Part shown: positions 26,761-35,498 of the stretch, piece after piece | Position numbering within the stretch: position 1 is the first letter of the stretch | How the letters are laid out: each line of letters starts with the position of its first letter | Assembly (NCBI GenBank): GCA_002762795.1 | Contig: PCYA01000018.1 | Location: 1 to 64,000 of the forward strand | Reading direction: 5' to 3' | Origin: Candidatus Woesearchaeota archaeon CG10_big_fil_rev_8_21_14_0_10_37_12 | GTDB taxonomy: Archaea; Nanobdellota; Nanobdellia; Woesearchaeales; ARS49 | DNA: 64,000 nucleotides | Program-made: the position numbers and the translations under genes | Notes under the pieces: model-generated | The model's database searches: none | Seen by the model: only the letters and a program-made list of their open reading frames with translations | Told to the model about the DNA's origin: nothing

Positions 26761-28487
26761 CTTGTCAGTTTTTTCAGTTCTTCCAATTCTTCTTTAATTA
26801 TATCAAATCCGTCTTGCCAGAATGCATCAGATGTAATATCAATTCCAACTTCTTTGAGTATTTTTGCAGGTGATTCTGAGCCACCATAAGACAAAATTTT
26901 CATATATTTCGATACGAATTCAGGGCCTTTTTGTTCGTACATTTTGTACAAAGCAAGCACTAATAAATTGCCGAAAACATATGCATAACAGTAAAATGGT
27001 GTGTGGTGTATGTGTGGTATGTAGCTCCATTCGTACTTAAAAATTTCTGCAATTGGTAATACGCCATCAAATTGTTCATTCAAATTATCGAGATATAATT
27101 TATTAAGGTCTTCTATTGTTGCTCCGTTTGCTATTTTTTCGTGCGCTTCAATTTCAAATAGTACAAAGTATGCTTGTCTGATTATTGAGGCGTACTGTCC
27201 ATCTAATAATTTAATAAGAACAGCTATTTTCTCGTTTTTGTCTGCTTCTTTTAGTAAACGTTGTGCAAGGAGCATTTCTCCAAATATGCTTGCAGTTTCT
27301 GCCATTGGCAATGCTGAATGAAATGTAAATTGTGTTTGTTCCGAGGCTGCCATTCCGTGGATGCCGTGTCCAAATTCGTGCATCATGGTAAACAAGTCGT
27401 TTAATTTGTTCACGTGGTTTAGCATGATGTATGGAGGCAAATCTTTCAAAACAGTGTAACAAAATGCTCCGCTTCTTTTGCTTGGTGTGAGTTCTGAGTG
27501 TACGTGTTTGTCGTCAAATATTTTTTTTGCTTTTTCATACGCGTCCTGGCTAAATTGTTTGTATGTTTCAAGAACGATTTTTTTGCTTTCCTCATAAGGG
27601 TATTCTATGTCTGGTTCTTTGTATGGAACATAAAGGTCATAGCGATCCATTTCTTTTAAGTTAAGTAATTTTTTCTTGATTTTGAAATATTCTTTGAATA
27701 ATTCAACGTTTTTTCTTACAACGTTCAGCAGAGCTTCTATGGCTTTGTCCGGTACATCATTGCCATGATTGCGGACAGCAATAGGTGTTTTGAATTTGCG
27801 TAATTTTAAGTTTTCGTTTTTCCAATCGTTGACGATGTTTTTGTAGAGTTCTCCAAGTACTGGTTGTTCTTCGCCGTATTTGCCGAGCACTAAGTCATAG
27901 CTTGCTTTTCGTTTGTTCCTGTCAGTACTTTGTTTGTATTGATTGATTTTTTCCTGGCTGAGTTTTTTGCCTTCGAATTCAAAGACAAATCTGTTTGTGA
28001 TTGTGTCGTATAAGTTAGTTAATGCTTCGCAGCCAGTAAGGTCTTTCAGATTTACAATTTGTTCTTCTTTTTCTTTGAGCGTGTATGGTTTGTTTGCTCT
28101 GATGCGTTCTAACATATAGCGATATTTTCCGCTGTTGTCAATGAATTTATTTGCATCGTTGTCGTTTAAGTCTTTAAACCATAAGCTGAAGAACATTGTT
28201 TCATTGCCTGCGTCTGTGCAGATTTCTGATATTTTTGATAAATAGCTTGTTCGTTCGCTGTCTGCGGTGTTTTCTGTGAACCAGAGTTCTGCGTACGCTC
28301 CTAATCTGCTGGTTAATTCGCTGAGTTTTTCTTTTTGTTTGATTATATTCATGAATTCTTCTACAGAAAGTGTTGGTTTGAGGGCAGATCTTAATTTTGT
28401 AAATTCTCGTGTTTGTTTTTTTAACTCAGCAATGAGCTTGCCGCTGTCTTCTTTTTTATACAAATCGTCAAGATTCCATGTTGGCAT
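26757..28487 (-). CDS. pepF: oligoendopeptidase F-like M3 metallopeptidase
   Basis: 576 residues, cytosolic zinc peptidase that cleaves oligopeptides. The zinc site is MMHEFGHGIHG (HExxH), followed by the family-typical AMAETASIFGEML helix carrying the third ligand Glu. The N-terminus WNLDDLYKKEDS and the late YEWSYIPHIHHTPFYCYAY block are characteristic of the PepF/M3B group, and the length is normal. It provides peptide recycling, and may work with the LonB protease, though nothing links them beyond pathway logic. Confidence 0.93.
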   Translation of the reverse strand: MPTWNLDDLYKKEDSGKLIAELKKQTREFTKLRSALKPTLSVEEFMNIIKQKEKLSELTSRLGAYAELWFTENTADSERTSYLSKISEICTDAGNETMFFSLWFKDLNDNDANKFIDNSGKYRYMLERIRANKPYTLKEKEEQIVNLKDLTGCEALTNLYDTITNRFVFEFEGKKLSQEKINQYKQSTDRNKRKASYDLVLGKYGEEQPVLGELYKNIVNDWKNENLKLRKFKTPIAVRNHGNDVPDKAIEALLNVVRKNVELFKEYFKIKKKLLNLKEMDRYDLYVPYKEPDIEYPYEESKKIVLETYKQFSQDAYEKAKKIFDDKHVHSELTPSKRSGAFCYTVLKDLPPYIMLNHVNKLNDLFTMMHEFGHGIHGMAASEQTQFTFHSALPMAETASIFGEMLLAQRLLKEADKNEKIAVLIKLLDGQYASIIRQAYFVLFEIEAHEKIANGATIEDLNKLYLDNLNEQFDGVLPIAEIFKYEWSYIPHIHHTPFYCYAYVFGNLLVLALYKMYEQKGPEFVSKYMKILSYGGSESPAKILKEVGIDITSDAFWQDGFDIIKEELEELKKLTS

Positions 28488-28642
28488 ATGTTTTGTGGAA
28501 AATCTAATAGTTATAAAGTTGTTGTTTTTGTGGCAAATGTTTTTTAGATAACTAACTGCTTGCGTTTACGCTTAAAACGTTTTTACTTGGCTCTAAAATA
28601 GTTCTCGCGTGTTGGAGCAATCCCATGCCAATTATTGACAAA

Positions 28643-29377
28643 TCATTTCTTTACTTGTTTCCATATGAATTTGAAATAGTCTTCGAATGTTTTTTTGACG
28701 TTTTGGTTTTCTATGAGTATTGCTTGTGGTGGTTCTTCCCAGATGAAGATGGCTATTTTGTTGTCGTAGATGTTGATAGTGGCAGGTGATTCGACATTGA
28801 GTGGTATTGTTTTGTGTTCGGTGTTTTTTGTTTTCTTTTTTTGTCTTCCTTTTCGTATGATGAGTTGTGTTTTGATGTTTTTTTGTTCTTTTCTTTTTTG
28901 GAAGATTGGTGCGTAGTAAGGCATTTTTTTGCTGAAGTACCCCTCTGAGCCCATGACATAGTAGGTTTCTCCTTTTTTGTTTGAGTCGAGAATGTCTTGG
29001 AAAACTGTTTTGAGTCCTTTGTAGCCTTGGAATAGTTTTACGTTGCTTTTTTCTTTTTTGAAAGCGAATTGTTCTTGAAGTGCTGGGATTATTTTTTTAG
29101 CGATTTCTTCTTTTTCTTGGTAGTAGTCGAGTATTTTTTTAGGGTTTTCTGGGACGTAAATCGTTCGCTTGTTTTCGTGAATGGTTGAGACGACTCCTCG
29201 TTGGATGAGTCCTTTAAGTGCGTTGTATGTACTTGATCGGTCTAAGTGTGCTTCTTTGGCTATTTTTCCTGCGAGTGCAGAGCCTATTTTGATGAGTGTG
29301 AGGTAGACTTTTGATTCGTTTACTGAGTAGTTGAGTTTTTCTAAGTCTCTGAATAGGGTGTCTTGGAATATGTCCAT
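28643..29377 (-). CDS. TrmB-family transcriptional regulator
   Basis: 244 residues. The N-terminal winged helix (LNYSVNESKVYLTLIKIGSALAGKIAKEAHLDRSSTYNALKGLIQRG) is the TrmB signature; a short coiled coil and a PLD-like ligand-binding domain follow (NVKLFQGYKGLKTVFQDIL, MGSEGYF, NIYDNKIAIFIWEE). These sense sugars or other metabolites in archaea; the ligand here is unknown. Divergent from the CYTH gene. A TTATATAG box about 26 bp upstream of its ATG fits a leaderless mRNA. Two more TrmB genes lie at 34707 and 44229. Confidence 0.93.
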   Translation of the reverse strand: MDIFQDTLFRDLEKLNYSVNESKVYLTLIKIGSALAGKIAKEAHLDRSSTYNALKGLIQRGVVSTIHENKRTIYVPENPKKILDYYQEKEEIAKKIIPALQEQFAFKKEKSNVKLFQGYKGLKTVFQDILDSNKKGETYYVMGSEGYFSKKMPYYAPIFQKRKEQKNIKTQLIIRKGRQKKKTKNTEHKTIPLNVESPATINIYDNKIAIFIWEEPPQAILIENQNVKKTFEDYFKFIWKQVKK

Positions 29378-29469
29378 GTGGTTGGTAAATGATGAGTACT
29401 ATATAAGTGTTGTTGTAGAATATTCTTCAACAAACATTCTTATTCGTTTGACTCGTTCTGAATAGCACA

Positions 29470-30222
29470 ATGGAAAGAGAAATAGAAATAAAATTTGGAA
29501 TTCCAACTTCCGCATATGAGGAAATTCTAAAAAAAGTCGCGCAGATAGCTCGAGATGGCGGATACGATGTGGTGGAGCCACGATTCGAGAGCCGAGAAAT
29601 ACAATATTACGATTGTCATATTGTGGGCGGTTACGGAGATTATGCGATTAATAAAGCGGGGGCAACAGTTCGCCGCGTTGGTCGTTTTGACTCGAATAAT
29701 CATCCTGCAATATTCAGGTACGATTTTAAGAAAGGAGTGTGGGATGATCGCGTAGAGCAAAGCAAATGGTCAAATAAGGAACTAATTCCTGAGGAAATTT
29801 GCGAACTTCTAGAACTTGGAGATAGCTATCGTAATCTTTTCCCAAGTGCTTTTGCGTATACAAAGCATGAAAAACAAAAGATGCGAAAAGGAATGACAAT
29901 AATTGAGGCAAGTGTTGATGCTGTTTCTGTTGTGACGAGACGTGAATTTGTTAAGGGGTTTTCACCAAAACTTGGCCCTCCGATCGGAGTGAGTGGTCCA
30001 TACGTCGATAGTGAAACAGGCAGGTATCTTGGTTTTCTTATAGAACAAAGAGATTACAAGTTTAATGAGTTAGAATTAGAGTTGGAAGAAGGAGAGGTGG
30101 CTGATTTGAAAGGTTTGGCAAATATGGTTAAAGAAGAATTGCAACTGCCGCGAGAATATCTTCAGAAATATTCAAAGATTCGTTTTTGGTTTCATTGTCG
30201 AGCGTATAGAAGAAGAACGTGA
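29470..30222 (+). CDS. CYTH-like (triphosphate tunnel) domain protein
   Basis: 250 residues. It opens with EREIEIKF, the ExExK motif that starts CYTH domains (class IV adenylate cyclases, thiamine triphosphatases, inorganic triphosphatases). Basic and acidic strands follow (ATVRRVGRF, IFRYDFKK, TIIEASVDAVSVV, FNELELELEEGEVADLKGLANMV), as expected for the eight-stranded tunnel. The product ends with an Arg-rich tail. Substrate uncertain. Divergent from a TrmB regulator. Confidence 0.75.
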   Translation: MEREIEIKFGIPTSAYEEILKKVAQIARDGGYDVVEPRFESREIQYYDCHIVGGYGDYAINKAGATVRRVGRFDSNNHPAIFRYDFKKGVWDDRVEQSKWSNKELIPEEICELLELGDSYRNLFPSAFAYTKHEKQKMRKGMTIIEASVDAVSVVTRREFVKGFSPKLGPPIGVSGPYVDSETGRYLGFLIEQRDYKFNELELELEEGEVADLKGLANMVKEELQLPREYLQKYSKIRFWFHCRAYRRRT

Positions 30223-30396
30223 AAGATCACTCATCAAAATATGCTAAGATTCATAAATGGTTGAACAAGTCAGATTCTGAACCGTAATATTTACGTCTTC
30301 TTACGAGTGAGCTTACGAACGAGTAAGTCTCGGAAATCGTAAGATTTACGGAGATTTTACCGCAAGGCTCTTTAAACCTAGACATCTTGTGTAGTC

Positions 30397-31566
30397 ATGC
30401 TAATTGACATATTCCTGGGTTTGTTCATTGGCATAATTTTTGGAATAATAGCAGGTTTGCTACCAGGAATCCATACAAATCTTATTGTGGTGCTTCTTGT
30501 TTCTGTTGCTTCTTTTTTATCAAGTGCTGATTTACTGTTGTTAGTAATTATTATTATCACAACTGCAATCACGAGTTCTATTGTTGATGCAGTACCTTCT
30601 GTTTTTCTTGGTGCATCAGAAGATGTGCTTTCCTTACTTCCAGGTCACAAGTTATTAAAAAAAGGTGCAGGAATAGAAGCTGTGAAGTTTTCTGTGGTTG
30701 GTAGTTTGCTCGGCGTTGTTTCTGGTTTGTTTTTTATTCCTGTTTTTATTCTCCTGTTCCCAATTCTGTTCACGCTCCTCAAACCAGTCTTGTTTTGGAT
30801 TTTGTTAGCTCTTGTTATGTTTTTGGTAATTAGGGAAAAAAGCGTTTGGCCAATAATCATTTTTGTATTAGCAGGACTTCTCGGTATGTTAACCTTAGAT
30901 GTAATTAAGCAGCCTTTGTTTCCGTTGTTGTCTGGTTTGTTTGGCGCGTCTACGTTGTTGTTCTCGTTATTGAAACAAGTTGAAATTCCAATTCAGCGTA
31001 AAACGGATATTTTGCGTTTGCCAAAAAAGAAGTTATCAATATCAGTTTTAACAGGTGTTTTGGCAGGAAGTATTGTAACGCTGTTTCCAGGACTAAGTCC
31101 TGCGCAGGCTGCAGCTCTTATGCCAAAACAAAAACCGTTGCAGTTTTTGGTGTTGCTTGGTTCTATTGGAACGATTGATGTGTTGATTTCGCTTGTAACG
31201 TTTTTTACGATTAACAAAACGCGTAATGGTGCAGTTGTTGGTATTAACCAGCTTGTTGGAACCATTTCATCAGAACTATTAGTGACGTTGTTATCAGTTT
31301 GTTGTGTTGCAACAGGTGTTGCAGTTATTTTTTCTTTGTTTGCTGCTAAATGGTATGCATCTTTGCTTGATTATATAGAATATGATTGGATTTCAGTTGT
31401 TGTTTTGGTTTTCTTATTTGTGATGACTTTCTTTTTGTCTGGTTTGCTTGGTTTGTTAGTGTTTATCACTGCAACTGCTGTTGGGTTGCTTGCTCCTTTA
31501 ACAGGTTGTTCAAGAAGTCATGCAATGGGGTGTTTGTTAATTCCTACGTTGGTGGTGTTATGGTGA
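30397..31566 (+). CDS. TctA/DUF112-like polytopic membrane protein
   Basis: 389 residues with about ten membrane helices. The N-terminal GIIAGLLPGIHTNL and the mid-protein GSIVTLFPGLSPAQAAAL are duplicated PG-containing motifs of the TctA family (large subunit of tripartite tricarboxylate transporters and its archaeal DUF112 branch). No binding protein or small TctB subunit is adjacent, which is usual for archaeal members. The substrate is unknown. A CTCTTTAAAC box about 25 bp upstream serves as promoter. Confidence 0.85.
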   Translation: MLIDIFLGLFIGIIFGIIAGLLPGIHTNLIVVLLVSVASFLSSADLLLLVIIIITTAITSSIVDAVPSVFLGASEDVLSLLPGHKLLKKGAGIEAVKFSVVGSLLGVVSGLFFIPVFILLFPILFTLLKPVLFWILLALVMFLVIREKSVWPIIIFVLAGLLGMLTLDVIKQPLFPLLSGLFGASTLLFSLLKQVEIPIQRKTDILRLPKKKLSISVLTGVLAGSIVTLFPGLSPAQAAALMPKQKPLQFLVLLGSIGTIDVLISLVTFFTINKTRNGAVVGINQLVGTISSELLVTLLSVCCVATGVAVIFSLFAAKWYASLLDYIEYDWISVVVLVFLFVMTFFLSGLLGLLVFITATAVGLLAPLTGCSRSHAMGCLLIPTLVVLW

Positions 31567-31730
31567 GAGCTGACTGGGAGGTATCTTTACTTCAGTTAAC
31601 TGTAAGGAGAGGAATAAAGTATAAAGTTACACGAAGGCTTCCACAAGTTTACATTAGTGAAATTAAAATTTTTAGTGATAAACAAAAAGCGTTACAGTGT
31701 TTGTTGGAATGGTTGCAACAAGGCAGATAA
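31560..31730 (+). CDS. small basic protein following the TctA-like gene
   Basis: 56 residues from the ATG at 31560, which overlaps the end of the TctA-like gene by 7 bp. The track merges it into a longer frame beginning at 31386 inside that gene. It is basic (VRRGIKYKVTRRL) and ends with a leucine-rich helix. It overlaps the convergent phosphatase gene by 39 bp, which lowers confidence. No family recognised. Confidence 0.4.
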   Translation: MVRADWEVSLLQLTVRRGIKYKVTRRLPQVYISEIKIFSDKQKALQCLLEWLQQGR

Positions 31731-32018
31731 TCTTTTCTGCAGCAAAACAACAAGTTCTGGTTGATTAAATTGAAACTCGTCAGATATGTTCATAGTCAAT
31801 AATCTTTTGTGCAAGCAAGTTTCTGGGAAGCGTTTAATAAGTTCTTTTCGTTGGAAATCTTCCATGACAAAAATGATGTCTGCCCATTCAAGTTGATCTT
31901 GTGTAACGAGTTTTTCACTATACAAGCCAGCAGAATCTGTTTGAAACTCTTTCTTAAACAAACACTCAGCTGTTTTACTTCTGTGTTTTCCTTGATTGCA
32001 GATGAAGAGGAGTTTCAT
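31692..32018 (-). CDS. low-molecular-weight tyrosine-phosphatase-like protein
   Basis: 108 residues. The N-terminal strand and P-loop LLFICNQGKHRSKTAE has the CX5R-S form of the LMW phosphatase fold, and WADIIFVMEDFQ matches the strand that follows. A late NISDEFQFNQPELV stretch corresponds to the D-P-D-x-Y-x-Y-x-D-P-E region of small family members. At ~108 residues it is shorter than classic 150-residue LMW-PTPs but normal for this stand-alone subgroup. Its target is unknown. Confidence 0.8.
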   Translation of the reverse strand: MKLLFICNQGKHRSKTAECLFKKEFQTDSAGLYSEKLVTQDQLEWADIIFVMEDFQRKELIKRFPETCLHKRLLTMNISDEFQFNQPELVVLLQKRLSALLQPFQQTL

Positions 32019-32191
32019 TATATGATTTAGGATGAGAAGTTATTTAAATTTTGTTTCAATCCAAATGGTGTTGCTAAAACCAATTTGTTGGATGATTTCT
32101 GTAATTTTTACGTGACTTTCCGTAATTTGTCACAAGACACTAGACTTTTGAGAACAGAGTTTAATAACTGTTTTTGCATCAATGTATTAAA

Positions 32192-32491
32192 ATGGAAGAT
32201 GGTGATTTAAAAGGTTTTATTGTTAAGAAATTATTTCATCACAATTATGTTGGAGGAAAACACACATCTATTGATAATCTTAAGAAAGGACTTCCAACAC
32301 ACATTAAGGGAGATGTTATCAGTGCTGTGAAATTGTTAATTAAAGAACAAATCATTCTATCTAAACCAACGTCGTATGGCGTGCAAGTATCATTAAATCC
32401 CAGAAAAAAACAAGAAATAGAGGTTTATTTCTTCATTGGGTCTAATACCCCGCAGCTCTGCTGCGATATGATTTTTCCCGATGAAGTTTAA
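32192..32491 (+). CDS. small winged-helix protein whose 3' end is a hairpin repeat
   Basis: 99 residues from the ATG at 32192, about 28 bp after a GTTTAATAAC box. The body looks like a small winged helix (TSIDNLKKGLPTHIKGDVISAVKLLIKEQIIL, then a YGVQVSLNPRKKQEIE wing). After EIEVYFF the reading frame enters a GAGCTCTGCTC-type hairpin repeat, which supplies the last ~18 residues and the stop. The natural C-terminus was probably replaced by repeat insertion. Confidence 0.6.
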   Translation: MEDGDLKGFIVKKLFHHNYVGGKHTSIDNLKKGLPTHIKGDVISAVKLLIKEQIILSKPTSYGVQVSLNPRKKQEIEVYFFIGSNTPQLCCDMIFPDEV

Positions 32492-32527
32492 AAATACCCC
32501 GGAGCTCTGCTCCGGTGGGATTTTTAT
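32452..32527. repeat. GAGCTCTGCTC hairpin repeats, copies 2 and 3
   Basis: Two hairpins in tandem: CGCAGCTCTGCTGCG at 32452-32467 and CCGGAGCTCTGCTCCGG at about 32496-32512, each preceded by AATACCCC-like sequence and followed by GATTTTT. The second copy with its flanks matches 6285-6323. The first lies inside the end of a coding region. Confidence 0.7.
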
Positions 32528-32532
32528 TTGAA

Positions 32533-32946
32533 ATGAATCTAATTACAGAAAACATAATTAATAACTCCAAAAAATATAAATATGGGTCGTGTTTAATAAA
32601 AGATATGGAAAACTCAGTATTTATTAGAACATTTGGCAATTACCCTCTTGTGCGAATAATTGATTTTTTAATTTATTCAAGAGATTTTGATTACCCAATA
32701 ACAGAACTTGCAAAGAATGCCAATGTGAATTTTCAAACACTCAAAAAAATTTGGAAATCCTTAGAAGATAATGGGCTTGTTAAGAAAACGCGCATATTAG
32801 GTGGCGCACAATTGTTCAAAATAAACACAGAAAATCCAGTTGTGCAAAAGATTATTGAGCTAAATAATGTACTTTGTTGGAAAGCAATTGACGGAAAGAG
32901 CAAAATAGATGAGCAAGTTGTCAAGGTAAATGTTTCACGTCATTAA
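32533..32946 (+). CDS. winged-helix DNA-binding protein
   Basis: About 137 residues. The recognisable part is FIRTFGNYPLVRIIDFLIYSRDFDYPITELAKNANVNFQTLKKIWKSLEDNGLVKKT, a winged helix of the type common in small archaeal regulators, followed by a short C-terminal helix. Start at ATG 32533 is preferred over the upstream GTG inside the hairpin repeat; an ATG at 32606 is also possible. The 3' end overlaps the convergent histidine phosphatase gene by 26 bp. Target unknown. Confidence 0.7.
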   Translation: MNLITENIINNSKKYKYGSCLIKDMENSVFIRTFGNYPLVRIIDFLIYSRDFDYPITELAKNANVNFQTLKKIWKSLEDNGLVKKTRILGGAQLFKINTENPVVQKIIELNNVLCWKAIDGKSKIDEQVVKVNVSRH

Positions 32947-33511
32947 CAACAAGTTCAGTGTATTTGCCGTTTTTATGTTCAAAAATAGTGATTGATCCGT
33001 TGTCAAAATCGTATGCGATTCCTTCTTCCAACGGAGCATCTTTGAGTATGCGCATTAACGCTCTTAAAACGCCAGAGTGTGTGACGATACACGCAGCAGG
33101 ATGGTTTGTTCGAGTTATTTCTTCGAGTGCTTTTTTTAGTCTGTCTTCCATTTGTTGCCATGACTCGCCGTTTGGAGGGACAAATGAATGTCTCTCATCA
33201 AGTGGCAGTTTGTCCAGCGTTTCTTTGATTTCGTTCCAGGTTTTTCCTTCCCAGTCTCCCCAGTCTCTTTCTTCAAAGTTTGCAATTTGTATTTCTACTG
33301 CTAAATCTTTTGCGAGAAGTTCGGCTGATTCTCGTGCTCTGGTTTCTGGTGAAGTGTACAATCCGTTAATGTTCTGTTGTTTGAGCACGTTTGCACAGTC
33401 CATGATTTGCAGTTTTCCTTTTTCTGTTAATAGCGCATCATCTCCTCGCTTGTGAATATGTCCTTTTACGTTGTGGCTTGTTTCTCCATGGCGAACAAAA
33501 ATGAGTTTCAT
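32921..33511 (-). CDS. histidine phosphatase family protein
   Basis: 196 residues. Catalytic motifs: FVRHGETSHN (RHG), SPETRARESA, FEERDWGDWEGKTWNE (acid) and VTHSGVLRAL (second His). The EERDWGDWEG stretch is like that of alpha-ribazole phosphatase and broad-specificity phosphoglycerate phosphatases, but no cobalamin genes are nearby. Complete and probably active. Confidence 0.9.
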   Translation of the reverse strand: MKLIFVRHGETSHNVKGHIHKRGDDALLTEKGKLQIMDCANVLKQQNINGLYTSPETRARESAELLAKDLAVEIQIANFEERDWGDWEGKTWNEIKETLDKLPLDERHSFVPPNGESWQQMEDRLKKALEEITRTNHPAACIVTHSGVLRALMRILKDAPLEEGIAYDFDNGSITIFEHKNGKYTELVVNDVKHLP

Positions 33512-33540
33512 AATGGATTTAAACTTGAAATAATTAAAAA

Positions 33541-34650
33541 CTATTCCAAAAACATCAGCTTCCCATCAACAACCGTTCTGATTTTAATATTTCTTGTTGC
33601 AGTTCCTTTTTCATTGACTGAGAATGTTCCGCTTGCTCCTTGATAATCTTTGACGTTTAGAATATACCCTCTCACGCATTCAACTTCTTGTCCGCAAGCA
33701 TTGATTGCATCAAGTAAAATATTGAAACTGTCGAATGCGTTTGCTGCGACTGCTTCGTGTGGTTCATTGTATTTTTCTAAGTATCGTTGTGCAAACCATT
33801 GTTCGACTTGTGTATCAACAGGATCAAAGGTTGATGGGAAGATTATTCCTTCAATCAATTCTCCTGCTGCTGTTATTACTTCTGTGTCTTCTGCGTTTCT
33901 GATGCCGTATTTGTTTCCTTTAAATCCAATCTCTTCAAGTTGTTTCAGCATGTTAACAATCGGCGGTCCAAGTGCAATGATCATAATCGCGTCTGGTTGT
34001 GTTGCTTTTATTTTGGTGAGTTGTGTTCTGAAGTCTTTTTCTCCTGCTGGGAAGTTTTCTTGTGTTGTTATTGCGCCTCCAAGGTCTGTGAAATACTGTT
34101 CAAAGTATTTGGCGTTTTCTCTTCCATAATCATCATCCAAGTAAATAATTCCTATGTGTTTGTCGCCTTGCGAGTAACTGTGTTTTGCAAGTGATTTCAT
34201 TAATTCTTTTACTTCGCCAAGTAAAACAAAACCATATTTACCTTGATTAACGTAATTATCAATCCCCAATCCAGTTATTAAATAAATTGCGTTATTTTGT
34301 TCGTAATAATCCATTGTTGCACTAACAACAGTTGCGCAGAAGGGTCCTAAAATAAAGTCAAGTTCATTAAAATCAAGTAATTTTTGTGCAACAGTGATGC
34401 CTTCTGTAGGATTGCATTTGTCATCTTCGTAAATTAATTCTATTTTGTTCCGTTCTTCTTCAGAGAGTCTTTCGAGCGCAAGTTCTATTCCTCGATTAAC
34501 CCATTTTCCTGTTACTGCTGCAAATTCTGTGTATGGCGCGCTTACGCCTATTTTGATTTTTTCTTCTTGAATAACAAGTCCTGTTGGATTGTCTGTCTGA
34601 GAACAAGCTACTGCTGTTAATACAATGATTGCCACCAAAACCCATTTCAT
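33541..34650 (-). CDS. LivJ-type substrate-binding lipoprotein (orphan SBP 1)
   Basis: 369 residues. Signal peptide with lipobox LTAVACS (Cys at about 16), then a type I periplasmic-binding fold: IKIGVSAPYTEFAAVTGKWVNRGIELAL, DFILGPFCATVVSATMDYYE, a DDDYGRENAKYFEQYF hinge segment and AVAANAFDSFNILLDAI. Such proteins bind branched-chain amino acids, amides or similar ligands at the cell surface. No permease or ATPase subunit is encoded nearby. A TrmB regulator is transcribed divergently from a 56-bp spacer, which suggests ligand-linked control. Confidence 0.92.
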   Translation of the reverse strand: MKWVLVAIIVLTAVACSQTDNPTGLVIQEEKIKIGVSAPYTEFAAVTGKWVNRGIELALERLSEEERNKIELIYEDDKCNPTEGITVAQKLLDFNELDFILGPFCATVVSATMDYYEQNNAIYLITGLGIDNYVNQGKYGFVLLGEVKELMKSLAKHSYSQGDKHIGIIYLDDDYGRENAKYFEQYFTDLGGAITTQENFPAGEKDFRTQLTKIKATQPDAIMIIALGPPIVNMLKQLEEIGFKGNKYGIRNAEDTEVITAAGELIEGIIFPSTFDPVDTQVEQWFAQRYLEKYNEPHEAVAANAFDSFNILLDAINACGQEVECVRGYILNVKDYQGASGTFSVNEKGTATRNIKIRTVVDGKLMFLE

Positions 34651-34706
34651 AATTTATTGTCAAAAACCGTAAAACTTATATGTTGTCTCTCTCATACGAG
34701 GGGACA

Positions 34707-35462
34707 ATGAACACAAAAGAACTTTTGGAAGGTATCGGACTGAGCAAAGGAGAAGTTAAGGTTTATTTTGCACTTTTAGAATTAGGTTCTTCTACAACTG
34801 GTCAAATAATAAAGCGAGCAAAAGTCTCAAGGTCTAAAGTGTATGAGATGCTTGACCGTTTAATGCAGAGAGGCTTAGTATCGTTTGTAATTAAAGAAAA
34901 CACAAAGTATTTTGAAGCAGCAAATCCTGAAGAAATTTTAGCGTATGTTTCAAAACAAAAGAAAAAGTTAGAAGAAAAAGAAACGCAACTTAAAAAATCA
35001 TTGCCTGAGTTAAAAGCAAAGCAAAAATCTGCAAAGAAACCACAGTCTGCAAAAGTCTATGAAGGATTGAAAGGCATTAAAACAATGTACAATGAACTTC
35101 TTAACGAGATGAAAAAAGGCGATGAATATTTTGCTGTTGCTGTTGAGCCTGAGGTGTATGAAGGAGATTTCTTGACATTTATTCAGAATTATCATAAAAG
35201 GCGTGCTGAAAAAGGGGTAAAAGTAAAACTTCTTGCGCATAACAAAATAAAAAGGGCAGTTCAGCAGTCAATTGCTAAAACAAAATTGTTACAAGCAAGA
35301 TATTTCTCGCAATCAGCCCCTTCTGCAACGCTTATTTACAAAGATGATGTTGCAACATTTGTGTGGTCTGATAATCCTACTGCGATAGTGATAAGCTCGC
35401 AAACAATTGCTAAAAGGTACAAGTCTTTTTTTGAAGAGCTTTGGAACGGATCAAAAGTATGA
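34707..35462 (+). CDS. TrmB-family transcriptional regulator
   Basis: 251 residues from the ATG at 34707. The track starts 9 codons earlier, but a CTTATATG box lies about 28 bp before 34707. Winged helix IGLSKGEVKVYFALLELGSSTTGQIIKRAKVSRSKVYEMLDRLMQRG, coiled coil, then the PLD-like effector domain (AKVYEGLKGIKTMYNELL, TLIYKDDVATFVW, IAKRYKSFFEELW). Divergent from the binding lipoprotein at 33541-34650, its probable target. Confidence 0.93.
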   Translation: MNTKELLEGIGLSKGEVKVYFALLELGSSTTGQIIKRAKVSRSKVYEMLDRLMQRGLVSFVIKENTKYFEAANPEEILAYVSKQKKKLEEKETQLKKSLPELKAKQKSAKKPQSAKVYEGLKGIKTMYNELLNEMKKGDEYFAVAVEPEVYEGDFLTFIQNYHKRRAEKGVKVKLLAHNKIKRAVQQSIAKTKLLQARYFSQSAPSATLIYKDDVATFVWSDNPTAIVISSQTIAKRYKSFFEELWNGSKV

Positions 35463-35498
35463 GAAATATTTATAATCTTATTTCAACAAAGCGAGTAT

